Numbered from the stretch's first letter, positions 49,555-57,117 are shown. The stretch is DNA of 64,000 bases from Arenicella chitinivorans (GCF_014651515.1 NZ_BMXA01000005.1:158047-222046); one strand, 5' to 3'. Made by a program: numbers and translations. The notes: a model not told the origin generated them from the letters alone.

Positions 49555-50028
49555 CTAAGATGAGCGTGTACTTGTTTGCGCGTCTGAGCCGCTCGTAACA
49601 CTTTCGTTTTTGAATTCGCTATGTTTCTTTCCACGTGTAGTTAGGTACGATACCGTAATCAGACCTATTAATGCGCCCATAATCGCACTTGTAACCAAGG
49701 TTAAAAAAATTAGCCCAATCGACCTATAAGACTTGAGTATCGATTTTTTTACGCACACGAACACTGAAAGTGCTGTACACACCAATACCGCTAAAACCAC
49801 ACCGACAATAAATGCAACATCAATGCTGCCACCAAAAACGCCTGTAGTGATCTGCCCAGATAAGAACCCTGCGCATAAAAGAATAATAAGATACACAAAG
49901 TAGAACGCTACTGCCTGTTTTCCACTGCGCTCATATCCCAGATCAAACAAGCTAGTAAATGCACCTGAAGCGTTCACATCCAAATCCAATATGTCGCTCT
50001 CAGGCGGTTTATACGGGTTCTCGCTCAT
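49555..50028 (-). CDS. Cassette four-helix membrane protein
   Basis: 157 aa from ATG at 50028 (MSENPYKPPESDILDLD); the frame opens at 50058. Polar head with NPYKPP, then four hydrophobic helices and a charged tail (RGKKHSEFKNES). The NPYxPP head is widespread in small bacterial membrane proteins. Function unknown. Confidence 0.55.
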   Translation of the reverse strand: MSENPYKPPESDILDLDVNASGAFTSLFDLGYERSGKQAVAFYFVYLIILLCAGFLSGQITTGVFGGSIDVAFIVGVVLAVLVCTALSVFVCVKKSILKSYRSIGLIFLTLVTSAIMGALIGLITVSYLTTRGKKHSEFKNESVTSGSDAQTSTRSS

Positions 50029-50092
50029 ACAGCCTCTTTGCAAAGCGAAAGGGTACACGGCTGTGCATTTCTTTGCACTTCCTGTTTAGTGT
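50029..50092 (-). other. Degenerate attC-like site
   Basis: ACAGCCTCTTTGCAAAGCG ... CTTTGCACTTCCTGTTTAG. The inner arms GCAAAG / CTTTGC pair, but the outer R boxes are weak. It is placed exactly between two cassette genes. Confidence 0.45.
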
Positions 50093-50093
50093 C

Positions 50094-50510
50094 CTAGATT
50101 GTTGAAACATAATATATTGCACTATCTCCCTGCTCTGTTCTAAGAATGTAATGGCTTCGTCTTTCAACTTCAGCTACAAAGTATAGACGTATGGTGCTGT
50201 CAGCGATAAACGCATGAGGAAATTTTGAGATCAGGTGTTTTGCTACATGGAATCCATTATCAGATTTTTCACCGATACTAAACTCAGTCGAAGAAACTCT
50301 ATTAGCCCAGTCGCTATCGGCTGAAACATCTAACAACCACGCATATTCACTTTTGAACAAGTTATCCGAACCTTCAGTTTGGTATGCAATAACGTTAATT
50401 TGATCTGATGGTTCGCCATAAGCGGATTCGAAAAAGTCCCTGTCACTCGATGTACAACTTGTTGTAACAAGCAAGACAAAAGTGAGCATCAGCAAAACTT
50501 TCATGGGCAC
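50094..50510 (-). CDS. Cassette lipoprotein, unknown
   Basis: 138 aa. MPMKVLLMLTFVLLVTTSC lipobox signal. The mature domain (DRDFFESAYGEPSDQINVIAYQTEGSDNLFKSEYAWLLDVSAD) is an alpha/beta domain without a known family. Its start abuts the clear attC at 50509. Confidence 0.6.
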   Translation of the reverse strand: MPMKVLLMLTFVLLVTTSCTSSDRDFFESAYGEPSDQINVIAYQTEGSDNLFKSEYAWLLDVSADSDWANRVSSTEFSIGEKSDNGFHVAKHLISKFPHAFIADSTIRLYFVAEVERRSHYILRTEQGDSAIYYVSTI

Positions 50511-50575
50511 TCAACGCCGCTAGCCGGGGCTGGAGCACGCTTTGCAGAAATCCCTCTGGCTGGCTTTGTTAGATT
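50509..50575 (-). other. attC site
   Basis: Plus-strand CTCAACGCCGC ... GGCTTTGTTAG with inner GCCGGGGCTGGAGC arms. About 65 bp, short class. R'' overlaps the TAA stop of the MOSC gene. Confidence 0.75.
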
Positions 50576-51269
50576 AATCTTGGACGACTTCAACATTATC
50601 CCCGATTGATACCGAGCCAATAGATATAACCTTAGCGTAAACACCAAAATCCAAACCGAAATCTTTAGATATAGCCTTGAGTATCTCGGGGCTGCGTTCA
50701 AGTCCAGGCTGGCCAAGGGTTATCATACGGCACCGCTCACTTTTATGAGTAACCTCTAAGGAGACTGTGCCAATATTTATAACCTTACCCAAAAGCTCGT
50801 TATCTTGAAACTGACTCTTAACCACTATATTTGGCCTGAACCTTCTGGGTTCCACGCCAGAGTGTGGCAACTTTTTACGGAGCAGCGATAAGGATGCCGT
50901 TGTTAATATATGTATAGCTCCGTCATCAAAGTGCGAGATCTTATCTTCTTTAGTTAAGGTTACGTTTTGCCCAAGAATTTGTGAGAGCCTACTATTTATG
51001 GATGGAGAGTTACTCGTTACGACCTCTTTATCAGGGAGTGTAATCGATATACCATTGTCTATAGTTTCTGCCGACATTGAAAAAAGCCCATCAATGCGCC
51101 TGAATCTGCGCGTATCCTTACCACTACCGAGCTTGCCATCTGAATTCGATATAGCATAGAGCCGATCACCTGAAACCCCTCTGCAATCAATATCAAAACT
51201 GTCTACGGATTCACCAATAAGCGATTTGACTGGATATCTCCATAGCGATTCAACCCTCCCGAATTCCAT
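50574..51269 (-). CDS. Cassette MOSC-domain protein
   Basis: 231 aa. N-terminal MOSC_N beta barrel (VESLWRYPVKSLIGESVDSFDIDCRGVSGDRLYAI) and MOSC domain (EPRRFRPNIVV, then KSERCRMIT with the conserved cysteine). Related to mARC/YcbX-type molybdenum-cofactor proteins that reduce N-hydroxylated compounds. A cofactor role is plausible but not shown. Rather large for a cassette gene and apparently intact. Confidence 0.85.
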   Translation of the reverse strand: MEFGRVESLWRYPVKSLIGESVDSFDIDCRGVSGDRLYAISNSDGKLGSGKDTRRFRRIDGLFSMSAETIDNGISITLPDKEVVTSNSPSINSRLSQILGQNVTLTKEDKISHFDDGAIHILTTASLSLLRKKLPHSGVEPRRFRPNIVVKSQFQDNELLGKVINIGTVSLEVTHKSERCRMITLGQPGLERSPEILKAISKDFGLDFGVYAKVISIGSVSIGDNVEVVQD

Positions 51270-51292
51270 TTATTCTCCGTGTTTGATAGAAA

Positions 51293-51387
51293 TCTAACGC
51301 CGCCGAAACCCAGCAGCGAATCCGCTGGTTTTACCCTCCAACGTAGCGCCTGCAGGGCGTGGAGTAAAGCTAACTGCCTTATTAGGT
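51293..51387 (-). other. attC site
   Basis: TCTAACGCCGCCG ... TGCCTTATTAGGT. Inner arms GTAGCGCC / GGGCGTGG. The R'' box has TTATTAG in place of TTGTTAG. Confidence 0.7.
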
Positions 51388-51388
51388 A

Positions 51389-51668
51389 TCACCGGCCAAT
51401 TCGCTTGCAATCTTTTGCTTTTCCATTATCTTTAGGGAAACCTTCGGTTCCAGAATAGTAGCGACTGATGATCAAGTAAGTTGCGGACTTATGACCATTT
51501 TCAGCAGCGCGTGTTAACCAATAAATAGCCAGTTCATCTTCGGCTTCTATCTCCCGGCCAACTCGAACATAGAGTAAAACCCTCATAAAGACCAAGACTA
51601 ATGTGGTGTGCGCAAGATACCTTATAACTAGATACGAAGATGAGTAGGATTTGAAGGAAATATTTCAT
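51389..51668 (-). pseudogene. Frameshifted Sel1-repeat cassette gene
   Basis: ATG at 51668 opens MKYFLQILLIFVSS...CAHHISLGLYEG, a signal peptide leading into the first half of a Sel1 repeat, but this frame stops soon after. The second half (EAEDELAIYWLTRAAENGHKSATYLIISRYYSG) continues in another frame to 51389. Joining the two restores a normal Sel1 motif, so a 1-2 nt indel near 51560-51590 (or a sequencing error) broke the gene. Confidence 0.6.
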
Positions 51669-51680
51669 GACCTCAGTAAA

Positions 51681-51786
51681 CTTAACACCGAAGTTGCTAG
51701 CGGCCAATAGTTAGTTGTTTTTTTGTACTACTCAAGCACTAAAAACAAGCGACGGAAACGAATTCCAGCAGATTGCTTTGTTACAT
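51681..51786 (-). other. attC site
   Basis: CTTAACACCG ... GCTTTGTTAC. About 105 bp, long class with an extended AT-rich arm (TTGTTTTTTTGTAC). It borders the stop of the metallo-beta-lactamase-fold gene. Confidence 0.7.
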
Positions 51787-52572
51787 GCCTTTCTCTCTTT
51801 TTACCACTGCAATAGTTCTTTCAATAAACCTCCTAAATGCTTTTTGTGGTAGAAATACTGCTTCATTGTTCACATTGAATTTCTCCAAAACATCCTTAAC
51901 TTTGGCATCATCCATTATTCTATCTACATCCCACCCTTGCTGGTCTAGTTCTCGAATCTTACTGATCCACTCTAATGTATTTTTTCTAAATTCCCGTAAG
52001 GATAGTTTACTTGATGGGGCACCATGGCCCGGCACTATCAGTGTCTGATCATCACCTAGATTTAAAATAGCATCAATTGCCTCAATAAAACCCTTAGTTC
52101 CGCCAGCATAAAATGTTGGGTGCCAACTGGTATCGAAAACATCTCCGACAAATACAGCGTTACTTTTTGTATGATAGTAGATATTATCAATTGCCGAATG
52201 AGACTTGGCCTTGATATGAACAAAACCAACTAAGTTAGAAGTGCTCCCGACAAGCTTCCCACCTTGTTGTATAAAATATTCATTACCACCTGCATGGTCT
52301 GAATGTGCGTGTGTGTTCAAGATAAAAGTAATCGGTTTATCGTAAATAGAACGAACTATTTTATCTAATTCACTCAGGTGGCTATTGCCCGGCATGGGAT
52401 CAATTAATACCAATCCATCATTTATAGGTATTAAACCGATATTAGTTCCGTACTCTTTTCCACTCAAGATATGTAAATGCTCGGATACTTTCTTTACATT
52501 AATACCACTTGATAAAGCAGTACAACTGAAAAGGAGTAAGGAAATGGCTATCAAAATTTTAAACTTTGTCAT
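51781..52572 (-). CDS. Cassette exported metallo-beta-lactamase-fold hydrolase
   Basis: 263 aa with a signal peptide or lipobox-like start (LLLFSCTALSSG). MBL metal motif THAHSDHAGG (H88, H90, D92, H93), D144 in FVGDVFD and H183 in VPGHG. This resembles the B1-like periplasmic MBL proteins and quinoprotein relay-type hydrolases. The usual third zinc-1 histidine position is not obvious. Beta-lactam hydrolysis is possible but unproven; other thioester or lactone substrates are equally likely. Confidence 0.8.
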   Translation of the reverse strand: MTKFKILIAISLLLFSCTALSSGINVKKVSEHLHILSGKEYGTNIGLIPINDGLVLIDPMPGNSHLSELDKIVRSIYDKPITFILNTHAHSDHAGGNEYFIQQGGKLVGSTSNLVGFVHIKAKSHSAIDNIYYHTKSNAVFVGDVFDTSWHPTFYAGGTKGFIEAIDAILNLGDDQTLIVPGHGAPSSKLSLREFRKNTLEWISKIRELDQQGWDVDRIMDDAKVKDVLEKFNVNNEAVFLPQKAFRRFIERTIAVVKREKGM

Positions 52573-52611
52573 AACTAATCCTTTTGGACGACGCTAAATG
52601 GTTTGTAGGCA

Positions 52612-52679
52612 TGTAACGCCCGCAGCAGCGACGGCGAAGCCGTCCAGCCCGAAGGGCAATGCTGCCCTTGCTTGTTAAG
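52612..52679 (-). other. attC site
   Basis: TGTAACGCCCGCAGCAGCGACGG ... GCTGCCCTTGCTTGTTAAG. Well-formed short attC (about 68 bp) with complementary GACGGC / GCCGTC arms. Confidence 0.85.
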
Positions 52680-52682
52680 TGT

Positions 52683-53054
52683 TTACTCTTTAAATGCACT
52701 GACATCTTTAACAATTGCCTTGAGATTTTTAAGCTTCTTAGGATGGTTGGATGCCCACATGACCTCTGAGCCATCTTCCAATTCTTCGTAAATTGGCAGC
52801 AGATCAATTATACCGAGATACTCCCATTGGACAGGAACACCTGTTTCTCGACTTTTATACGGTTCAGCATGTTCGATACCAATTCGCTCTATCTTTTCAA
52901 AGGCCTCCTCAAGAGTCGGAGCCTTCACAATAACTGTGTTTTCCCACGTTGCAAACCTGGTCTCGGGATCATCGTTATTCTCATCTTCAATCTCGATGAA
53001 TCTTGCCAAGTATGTTCCGATGTACCAGCCGACTGGTGAGATAATCTTATCCAT
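52683..53054 (-). CDS. Cassette DUF4288-like protein
   Basis: 123 aa from ATG at 53054 (MDKIISPVGWYIGTYLARFIEI); the frame opening at 53093 lies inside the attC. The pattern WYIGTYL...VKAPTLEEAFEKIERIGIEHAEPYKSRETGVPVQWEYLGIIDLLPIYEELEDGSEV fits DUF4288 (unknown function). Soluble, single domain. Confidence 0.65.
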   Translation of the reverse strand: MDKIISPVGWYIGTYLARFIEIEDENNDDPETRFATWENTVIVKAPTLEEAFEKIERIGIEHAEPYKSRETGVPVQWEYLGIIDLLPIYEELEDGSEVMWASNHPKKLKNLKAIVKDVSAFKE

Positions 53055-53062
53055 GATGACAC

Positions 53063-53161
53063 TTAACACCGTGGTGAGGAGCGAGCGAAACAAGGTGTAG
53101 CGAAATCCCGCGCAGGCTCCGGGCTTTTCGCGGTCGGAGTGAACTTAACCACATTGTTACG
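53063..53161 (-). other. attC site
   Basis: CTTAACACCGTGG ... CCACATTGTTAC. About 98 bp with inner GGGCTTTTCGCGGTCGGAG. R boxes recognisable. Confidence 0.7.
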
Positions 53162-53471
53162 TTGCCAACTGTAAAACTTGATTGACGGATTCATTGCAAT
53201 GCTCTGATTTTGCGATGTAACTCCTGACATCTTGTCCCATGAGTGGATCTGGATCGATCAATGTTAATTTTGCTAATAATATAAGTTTTTCAGAGCTTGG
53301 ATTTCGTTTTAACCACCAATGGAATACGCCAGTTCTATCGTGGTCTGAACCGTCCTCATATCCAACTTCGTTGCCAGAAATCTGGATTTGAAATAATTCG
53401 TCCGGGTACATATCCCAAACTAACCATTCATTTGGGAAATGCATTAATTTTAAAGACTCTTCTTTCGTCAT
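53157..53471 (-). CDS. Cassette protein, unknown
   Basis: 104 aa from ATG at 53471 (MTKEESLKLMHFPNEWLVWDMYPDELF); an upstream start at 53531 would lie in the attC. Soluble. HDRTGVFHWWLKRNPSSEKLILLAKLTLIDPDPLMGQDVRSYIA is a helical tail seen in small cassette proteins. No family recognised. Confidence 0.55.
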   Translation of the reverse strand: MTKEESLKLMHFPNEWLVWDMYPDELFQIQISGNEVGYEDGSDHDRTGVFHWWLKRNPSSEKLILLAKLTLIDPDPLMGQDVRSYIAKSEHCNESVNQVLQLAT

Positions 53472-53480
53472 CTTCAAGCA

Positions 53481-53561
53481 ACATAACGCCCGCCACAAGT
53501 GCCCGGAACTTGTTGCGCATCCAGTGCGCAACGCGCACGATTTTGGCTGGCGTTGTTATGG
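53481..53561 (-). other. attC site
   Basis: ACATAACGCCCGCCACAAG ... GGCTGGCGTTGTTATG. Complete, with TGCGCAT / AACGCGCA inner arms. About 80 bp. Confidence 0.88.
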
Positions 53562-53975
53562 GTTTCTAATTTCTTGTACATAGGTTTTGTACTTTTTTAA
53601 TACTTCTGGTTGATAGCTTAAAAATGTAGCTCTAACTGCCGTGGAGATAGAGTAAAGGCATTCCCCTGAAATAAAATCGTTGTAGTGACTTTTAAACCCA
53701 TTGAAAGGATCGTTTTTCCGGCTTTCTAGACTCATTTTTTGCTTTTTCATTGCAGCCTCGGGTGTATCAAAGCATGATTTAGCTAGTGTGAAACGTGGAT
53801 AATACATCTGGTTTTCATCCACTCGCTCCCCCTTGATCCGCTTTATATCCTGACCGTCTCCACGTACTTTTGTTGTTTTATATCCCCACTTGCCTAGGAC
53901 ATCTTCAGGCACTACCACTTCAGCGAGTGAAAGATTTGAAAAAGCACATAACATGGAAATAGCAATTAATTTCAA
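53556..53975 (-). CDS. Cassette exported protein, unknown
   Basis: 139 aa from TTG at 53975. Signal peptide MKLIAISMLCAFSNLSLAEV (cleavage after SLA). The mature part is basic (KWGYKTTKVRGDGQDIKRIKGERVDENQMYYPRF) with two cysteines. No family recognised. The weak TTG start leaves a few residues uncertain. Confidence 0.55.
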   Translation of the reverse strand: MKLIAISMLCAFSNLSLAEVVVPEDVLGKWGYKTTKVRGDGQDIKRIKGERVDENQMYYPRFTLAKSCFDTPEAAMKKQKMSLESRKNDPFNGFKSHYNDFISGECLYSISTAVRATFLSYQPEVLKKYKTYVQEIRNP

Positions 53976-53982
53976 ACAGAAC

Positions 53983-54042
53983 CCATAACGCTTGGTACAT
54001 CCCAGGCCAGCACGCTGGCTGTTGTAGAGCGTATTATTAAGC
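53983..54042 (-). other. attC site
   Basis: CCATAACGCTTGG ... GTATTATTAAGC. Short (about 60 bp) with CAGGCCAGC / GCTGGCTG arms. The R'' box is altered (TATTATTAAG). Confidence 0.6.
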
Positions 54043-54426
54043 TAGCGGTATAAATGGTGATAACGCCCACAATAAATACACTCCCATAATTATCCCCAAA
54101 AGGCAGGGGACCCGAATAACCCATAGCGGCCAAGCCGCTAATATTTGTCTTAGTTTTCTCAGACGCTCTCGCCCAACTACAAAATGCGCTACTGCGGAAA
54201 ACACTAGCAATACTGAGAATACTTTTAAAACTTCTGGCGCATTGGATTCTTGAGAACTAAGCCAGAGTAACACACCAAAAACAATGCGGACCGATACTGC
54301 GCCCCACAAACCCAGCTTACGTGAGGCAAGTTTATCTACCAACGCCATCAAGCGAGACGGCAGGAAAACGCCGCCCAGGGAAAGCACAATCAGCGCAAAT
54401 GAAAGGATTACAAGAACTAACCCCAT
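54037..54426 (-). CDS. Cassette membrane protein, unknown
   Basis: 129 aa with four hydrophobic helices (LVILSFALIVLSLGGVFLP, VRIVFGVLLWLS, VLKVFSVLLVFSAVAHFVVG, WVIRVPCLLGIIMGVYLLWAL). No family recognised. Upstream of its start lies the IS110 end fragment instead of a normal attC. Confidence 0.55.
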   Translation of the reverse strand: MGLVLVILSFALIVLSLGGVFLPSRLMALVDKLASRKLGLWGAVSVRIVFGVLLWLSSQESNAPEVLKVFSVLLVFSAVAHFVVGRERLRKLRQILAAWPLWVIRVPCLLGIIMGVYLLWALSPFIPLA

Positions 54427-54438
54427 TTACTAAACTCT

Positions 54439-54479
54439 AATGGCATGAATACTTGACCTGGGATCATAGTCTCTTGTTA
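54439..54479. mobile_element. Solitary right end of an IS110-group element
   Basis: 41 bp that match 40 of 41 bases of the right end of the complete IS110 element (63383-63423), including the last transposase codons (ATG GCA TGA here, ATG GCC TGA there) and the following CTCTTGTTA junction. No transposase body or left end is nearby. The fragment replaces the body of the attC that should follow the gene at 54477-55046. Confidence 0.85.
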
Positions 54480-55046
54480 GGAGTAGTTTCTCTGCAAGAA
54501 ACTAAATAGCCATTCTCGTTCAATTTCAGTGGCTCCTATTGCTATTTCTACGCGTTCGGCTCCTTTATCAATGGTAAGACGGTTTCCACTATCCGTTTCT
54601 CGCAGCTTCATTGTTTTGAGTTCTGATGGCAAAAATTCAATGCGCTTTCGCTTGGGGAACATGGACTTCCAATATTTTTTTTGGCTGCGCATACCAAAAT
54701 CTATTTTTAACGGAGGAACTCCAGTGTCCAAGGATAGTGATGGGCGATTGAGAAGAAGTTGTTCTGGGATACTTTTTTCGAACACCCTGTAAATCATATA
54801 TCCCGCGAACAGGCCACCTACAGACCAACCGCCCAGCCAAAAGACAAGGAAGGCACCACCATCACCAGATGATATTTGTGAAAAAGCACTGGTAAAACCC
54901 ATGAACCAGCCACCCATCCAGAATAAGAGAAATAACCCGATAAAATATCTCATCGCCCCACCTTTGCCGTGAGGTACAAGGATATGTTGATGGCCATTCA
55001 AGGTATCAACTTTTATTTCACTACCTTGTGGAGGTGTACTACTCAT
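54477..55046 (-). CDS. Cassette membrane protein, unknown
   Basis: 189 aa from ATG at 55046 (MSSTPPQGSEIKVDTLNGH), preferred because the frame upstream to 55145 lies in the attC and because GGAG from the attC end (GTTAGGAG) is a well-placed Shine-Dalgarno. Two hydrophobic helices (YFIGLFLLFWMGGWFMGFTSAF and FLVFWLGGWSVGGLFAGYMIY) then a cytoplasmic beta-rich domain. Function unknown. Confidence 0.65.
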   Translation of the reverse strand: MSSTPPQGSEIKVDTLNGHQHILVPHGKGGAMRYFIGLFLLFWMGGWFMGFTSAFSQISSGDGGAFLVFWLGGWSVGGLFAGYMIYRVFEKSIPEQLLLNRPSLSLDTGVPPLKIDFGMRSQKKYWKSMFPKRKRIEFLPSELKTMKLRETDSGNRLTIDKGAERVEIAIGATEIEREWLFSFLQRNYS

Positions 55047-55053
55047 TATTACT

Positions 55054-55183
55054 CCTAACGCTCCGCTAAGGGGCCGGAGCTGTGTTGATGGTTTTGCGGT
55101 AGCGTAGCGTGAAACCGCAAAACGAGCAACGCAGCGGAGGTCCAAGCAGCTTTAGCTGCTGAACCTTGAGTGGCCTGTTAGCC
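55054..55183 (-). other. attC site (long class)
   Basis: CCTAACGCTCCGC ... GAGTGGCCTGTTAGCC. About 130 bp with extended arms: GGTTTTGCGG pairs with CCGCAAAAC, and GTAGCGT with the intervening turn. Belongs to the SRPBCC/HxlR cassette. Confidence 0.85.
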
Positions 55184-55192
55184 TTTGTTTGC

Positions 55193-55627
55193 TCAAGCTA
55201 TCTGCTTTTCCAAATAAGCCTTAAATGCTGCCCCAAAAAAGTGATTCCACCCAGAATTACAAATGCTATAGCAATTTACTTCTGGAGTTAACCCAACATG
55301 AGTGAAATGAACATCCGTATTTTCACCCTTACCAATAATGTTGAACCGTAATGTCGTGTTTTCCCACTCTTTCCTCATTTCCGGAGTTGTAACTGGGTGA
55401 ATATGGTCTGCTTGATAGCAGAACAGTTCGACGAGTCTATTTGCTTCTAGCTTAACAACTTCAAAAGACCATGTAGTGCCATCTTCAAATTTTGCTGTTG
55501 TTTTATCCCCAATTTTATCTACTGTAGATGTCATATCAGTCCACCAATTAGACATCTCTTTTGTAAGCGCATCAAAAACACGCTTCGGGGTGACTTTGAC
55601 TGTTATTGTATGGTCGTAATTTTTCAC
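55193..55627 (-). CDS. Cassette SRPBCC (AHSA1-like) protein
   Basis: 144 aa. START/SRPBCC fold pattern: HTITVKVTPKRVFDALTKEMSNWWTDM at the N-terminus, TWSFEVVKLEANRLVELF in the middle and TDVHFTHVGLTPEVNCYSICNSGWNHFFGAAFKAYLEK at the C-terminus. Such proteins bind hydrophobic ligands and are often paired with small regulators. It is divergent from the HxlR-type regulator in the same cassette, so it is probably that regulator's target. Confidence 0.85.
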   Translation of the reverse strand: MKNYDHTITVKVTPKRVFDALTKEMSNWWTDMTSTVDKIGDKTTAKFEDGTTWSFEVVKLEANRLVELFCYQADHIHPVTTPEMRKEWENTTLRFNIIGKGENTDVHFTHVGLTPEVNCYSICNSGWNHFFGAAFKAYLEKQIA

Positions 55628-55705
55628 TATTGGTTCCTCTTCTGTATTGAAGAAAACAATATACTTAATTAGGTATGATAATATAAGTAGGCAATATTTT
55701 AGTAT

Positions 55706-55727
55706 ATAGTATCATTATCAATACTAT
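55706..55727. promoter_or_regulatory. Inverted-repeat operator candidate between SRPBCC and hxlR-type genes
   Basis: Perfect 7-bp inverted repeat ATAGTAT / ATACTAT separated by 8 bp (CATTATCA), ending 19 bp upstream of the regulator start in a very AT-rich 119-bp divergent gap. It is a plausible binding site for the cassette's own winged-helix dimer. Confidence 0.55.
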
Positions 55728-55746
55728 TGGGGTTAGAGGTCGACCG

Positions 55747-56085
55747 ATGACATCGAGAAAAGAAACAACGCAATCCGCCGAAGGGACGCTATGCCCAATG
55801 CCTCAGATAGCAAAACTCATTGGGGGAAAATGGAAATTAATAGTGCTGCAGATTTTGATTTTTCATGGAACTCACAGATTCAATGAGTTACGCCGGAAGA
55901 TCGAAGGCATCACTCAGGCTATGCTTACAAACCAGTTAAGAGCACTGGAAGAGGATGGATTAGTATCGAGAAAAGTATACGCGGAAGTTCCTCCACGTGT
56001 TGAGTACACTGCTACGCAAAAAGCAATGGATTTAAACGAAATGTTTGAAGCAATGCATCGTTGGTGGGTTACGTATGAAGGCTAA
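55747..56085 (+). CDS. Cassette HxlR-family transcriptional regulator
   Basis: 112 aa winged helix-turn-helix. CPMPQIAKLIGGKWKLIVLQILIFHGTHRFNELRRKIEGITQAMLTNQLRALEEDGLVSRKVYAEVPPRVEYTAT is the complete HxlR domain; the Cys at the start of the domain is the usual redox/aldehyde-sensing position. It is the only clear plus-strand gene among the cassettes. The TAA stop lies inside the six bases (GGCTAA) of the flanking attC core. Confidence 0.9.
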   Translation: MTSRKETTQSAEGTLCPMPQIAKLIGGKWKLIVLQILIFHGTHRFNELRRKIEGITQAMLTNQLRALEEDGLVSRKVYAEVPPRVEYTATQKAMDLNEMFEAMHRWWVTYEG

Positions 56086-56161
56086 CGCCGCCAACACAGA
56101 TCAGCGTTAGCGAGTCCAGCCCGCGCTTTTTGCGGGCGATTGTGGTTGGCCTTGTTATGGC
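56080..56161 (-). other. attC site
   Basis: GGCTAACGCCGCC ... GGTTGGCCTTGTTATGG. Complete, about 80 bp, with CCCGCGCTTTTTGCGGGC as inner hairpin. It belongs to the YciI cassette. Confidence 0.9.
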
Positions 56162-56166
56162 TTTGA

Positions 56167-56454
56167 CTAATTTGCAAGAAAGTTAAGCCTTTCATCTGTT
56201 TTTTTAGGCGAAACTTCTATTATTTCAGCCGTTACAACATTTTCAGATACAAAAGGGTCTGCGTTTACTATTTGCTCTAGTTCTTGGAGTGAAATATTGT
56301 GTGCTATTACCGAACCACCCTGTCCAGGTTCAATGCTGCCGACAAGCAAGAATATACCATCATCGAAGTTCTTCTTTATCCACGCATTATGTCCGTCCAT
56401 ATATTCTTTAGCGCTAGATTTATTATCTGAAAATTTTAGTAAAACGATAAACAT
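56167..56454 (-). CDS. Cassette YciI-like protein
   Basis: 95 aa ferredoxin-like fold. MFIVLLKFSDNKSSAKEYMDGHNAWIKKNFDDGIFLLVGSIEPGQGGSVIAHNIS with the conserved H (GHNAWI) and the DPFVSENVVTAEIIEVSP ending is the YciI pattern. Enzymatic role is unknown for most members. Confidence 0.85.
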   Translation of the reverse strand: MFIVLLKFSDNKSSAKEYMDGHNAWIKKNFDDGIFLLVGSIEPGQGGSVIAHNISLQELEQIVNADPFVSENVVTAEIIEVSPKKTDERLNFLAN

Positions 56455-56479
56455 AAATTCTTCCTATCTATCAATTGAG

Positions 56480-56560
56480 GTAACGCCTTTAAAACGGCAC
56501 CGCGTTCTAGCGGCGTCCGGGCCAGCTTTGCTGGCATTATCGTTTTTGAACTTGTTATGC
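56480..56560 (-). other. attC site
   Basis: GGTAACGCCTTTAAAACGG ... CGTTTTTGAACTTGTTATGC. Outer CGCCTTTAAAACG pairs with CGTTTTTGA-type sequence; inner GCCAGC / GCTGGC. A well-formed member. Confidence 0.92.
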
Positions 56561-56962
56561 ATACGAGTTTCGTAATACTGTTGACTTGACTATAAGGAAC
56601 AAGCCAACCAACGCCTCAATGATTTCTACGACTATAAATGATATCTGTACATTGCTAAGTTCGCCTACCATGCTCGCGCCGACTAGCCTGAATGTAATAA
56701 ATGAAAAGATAATGGTTACCGCAAGCATCGCGGAATAAACCCATGTTTTGCTGAAATAGGCGATTACGGAAATTGCCACTCCAATACCAATCATAAGACC
56801 GCAATAGATCAAGACAAACGCAATTTCTCCATCTTTACTCGTCGCGCTTAAACCAATTCGGCTGAGCTTAGCTTCAATATCTAAAAGTACAGTGAATCCT
56901 GAAACAAAGAAATAGACCGCCATAACACTGGTATAGATTTTTCCAAGAGTATCTAATTTCAT
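56555..56962 (-). CDS. Cassette four-helix membrane protein
   Basis: 135 aa from ATG at 56962 (MKLDTLGKIYTSVMAVYFF). Four hydrophobic helices and no soluble domain. This layout recalls DUF4345-like small membrane proteins (KIYTSVMAVYFFVSGFTVLLD), but assignment is tentative. Confidence 0.55.
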   Translation of the reverse strand: MKLDTLGKIYTSVMAVYFFVSGFTVLLDIEAKLSRIGLSATSKDGEIAFVLIYCGLMIGIGVAISVIAYFSKTWVYSAMLAVTIIFSFITFRLVGASMVGELSNVQISFIVVEIIEALVGLFLIVKSTVLRNSYA

Positions 56963-56985
56963 ATTACCGACTCTGATCAAGTCAT

Positions 56986-57116
56986 GCAGAACGCCGCTAT
57001 CAGCGGCAGACTAGTTGTTGATTGTTTTGTGCAACAATGGCGTAGCCATGTACAAAACGAGCGACGGCTAGGCTGTCTAAGCCATGTAGTGGCTGTGCTG
57101 TGTTGCATTGTTAGCC
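56986..57116 (-). other. attC site (long class)
   Basis: GCAGAACGCCGC ... TGCATTGTTAGCC, about 130 bp. It has an extended arm TTGTTTTGTGCAACAA and CATGTACAAAACGAG very like the attC at 61627-61766. Confidence 0.88.
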
Positions 57117-57117
57117 T

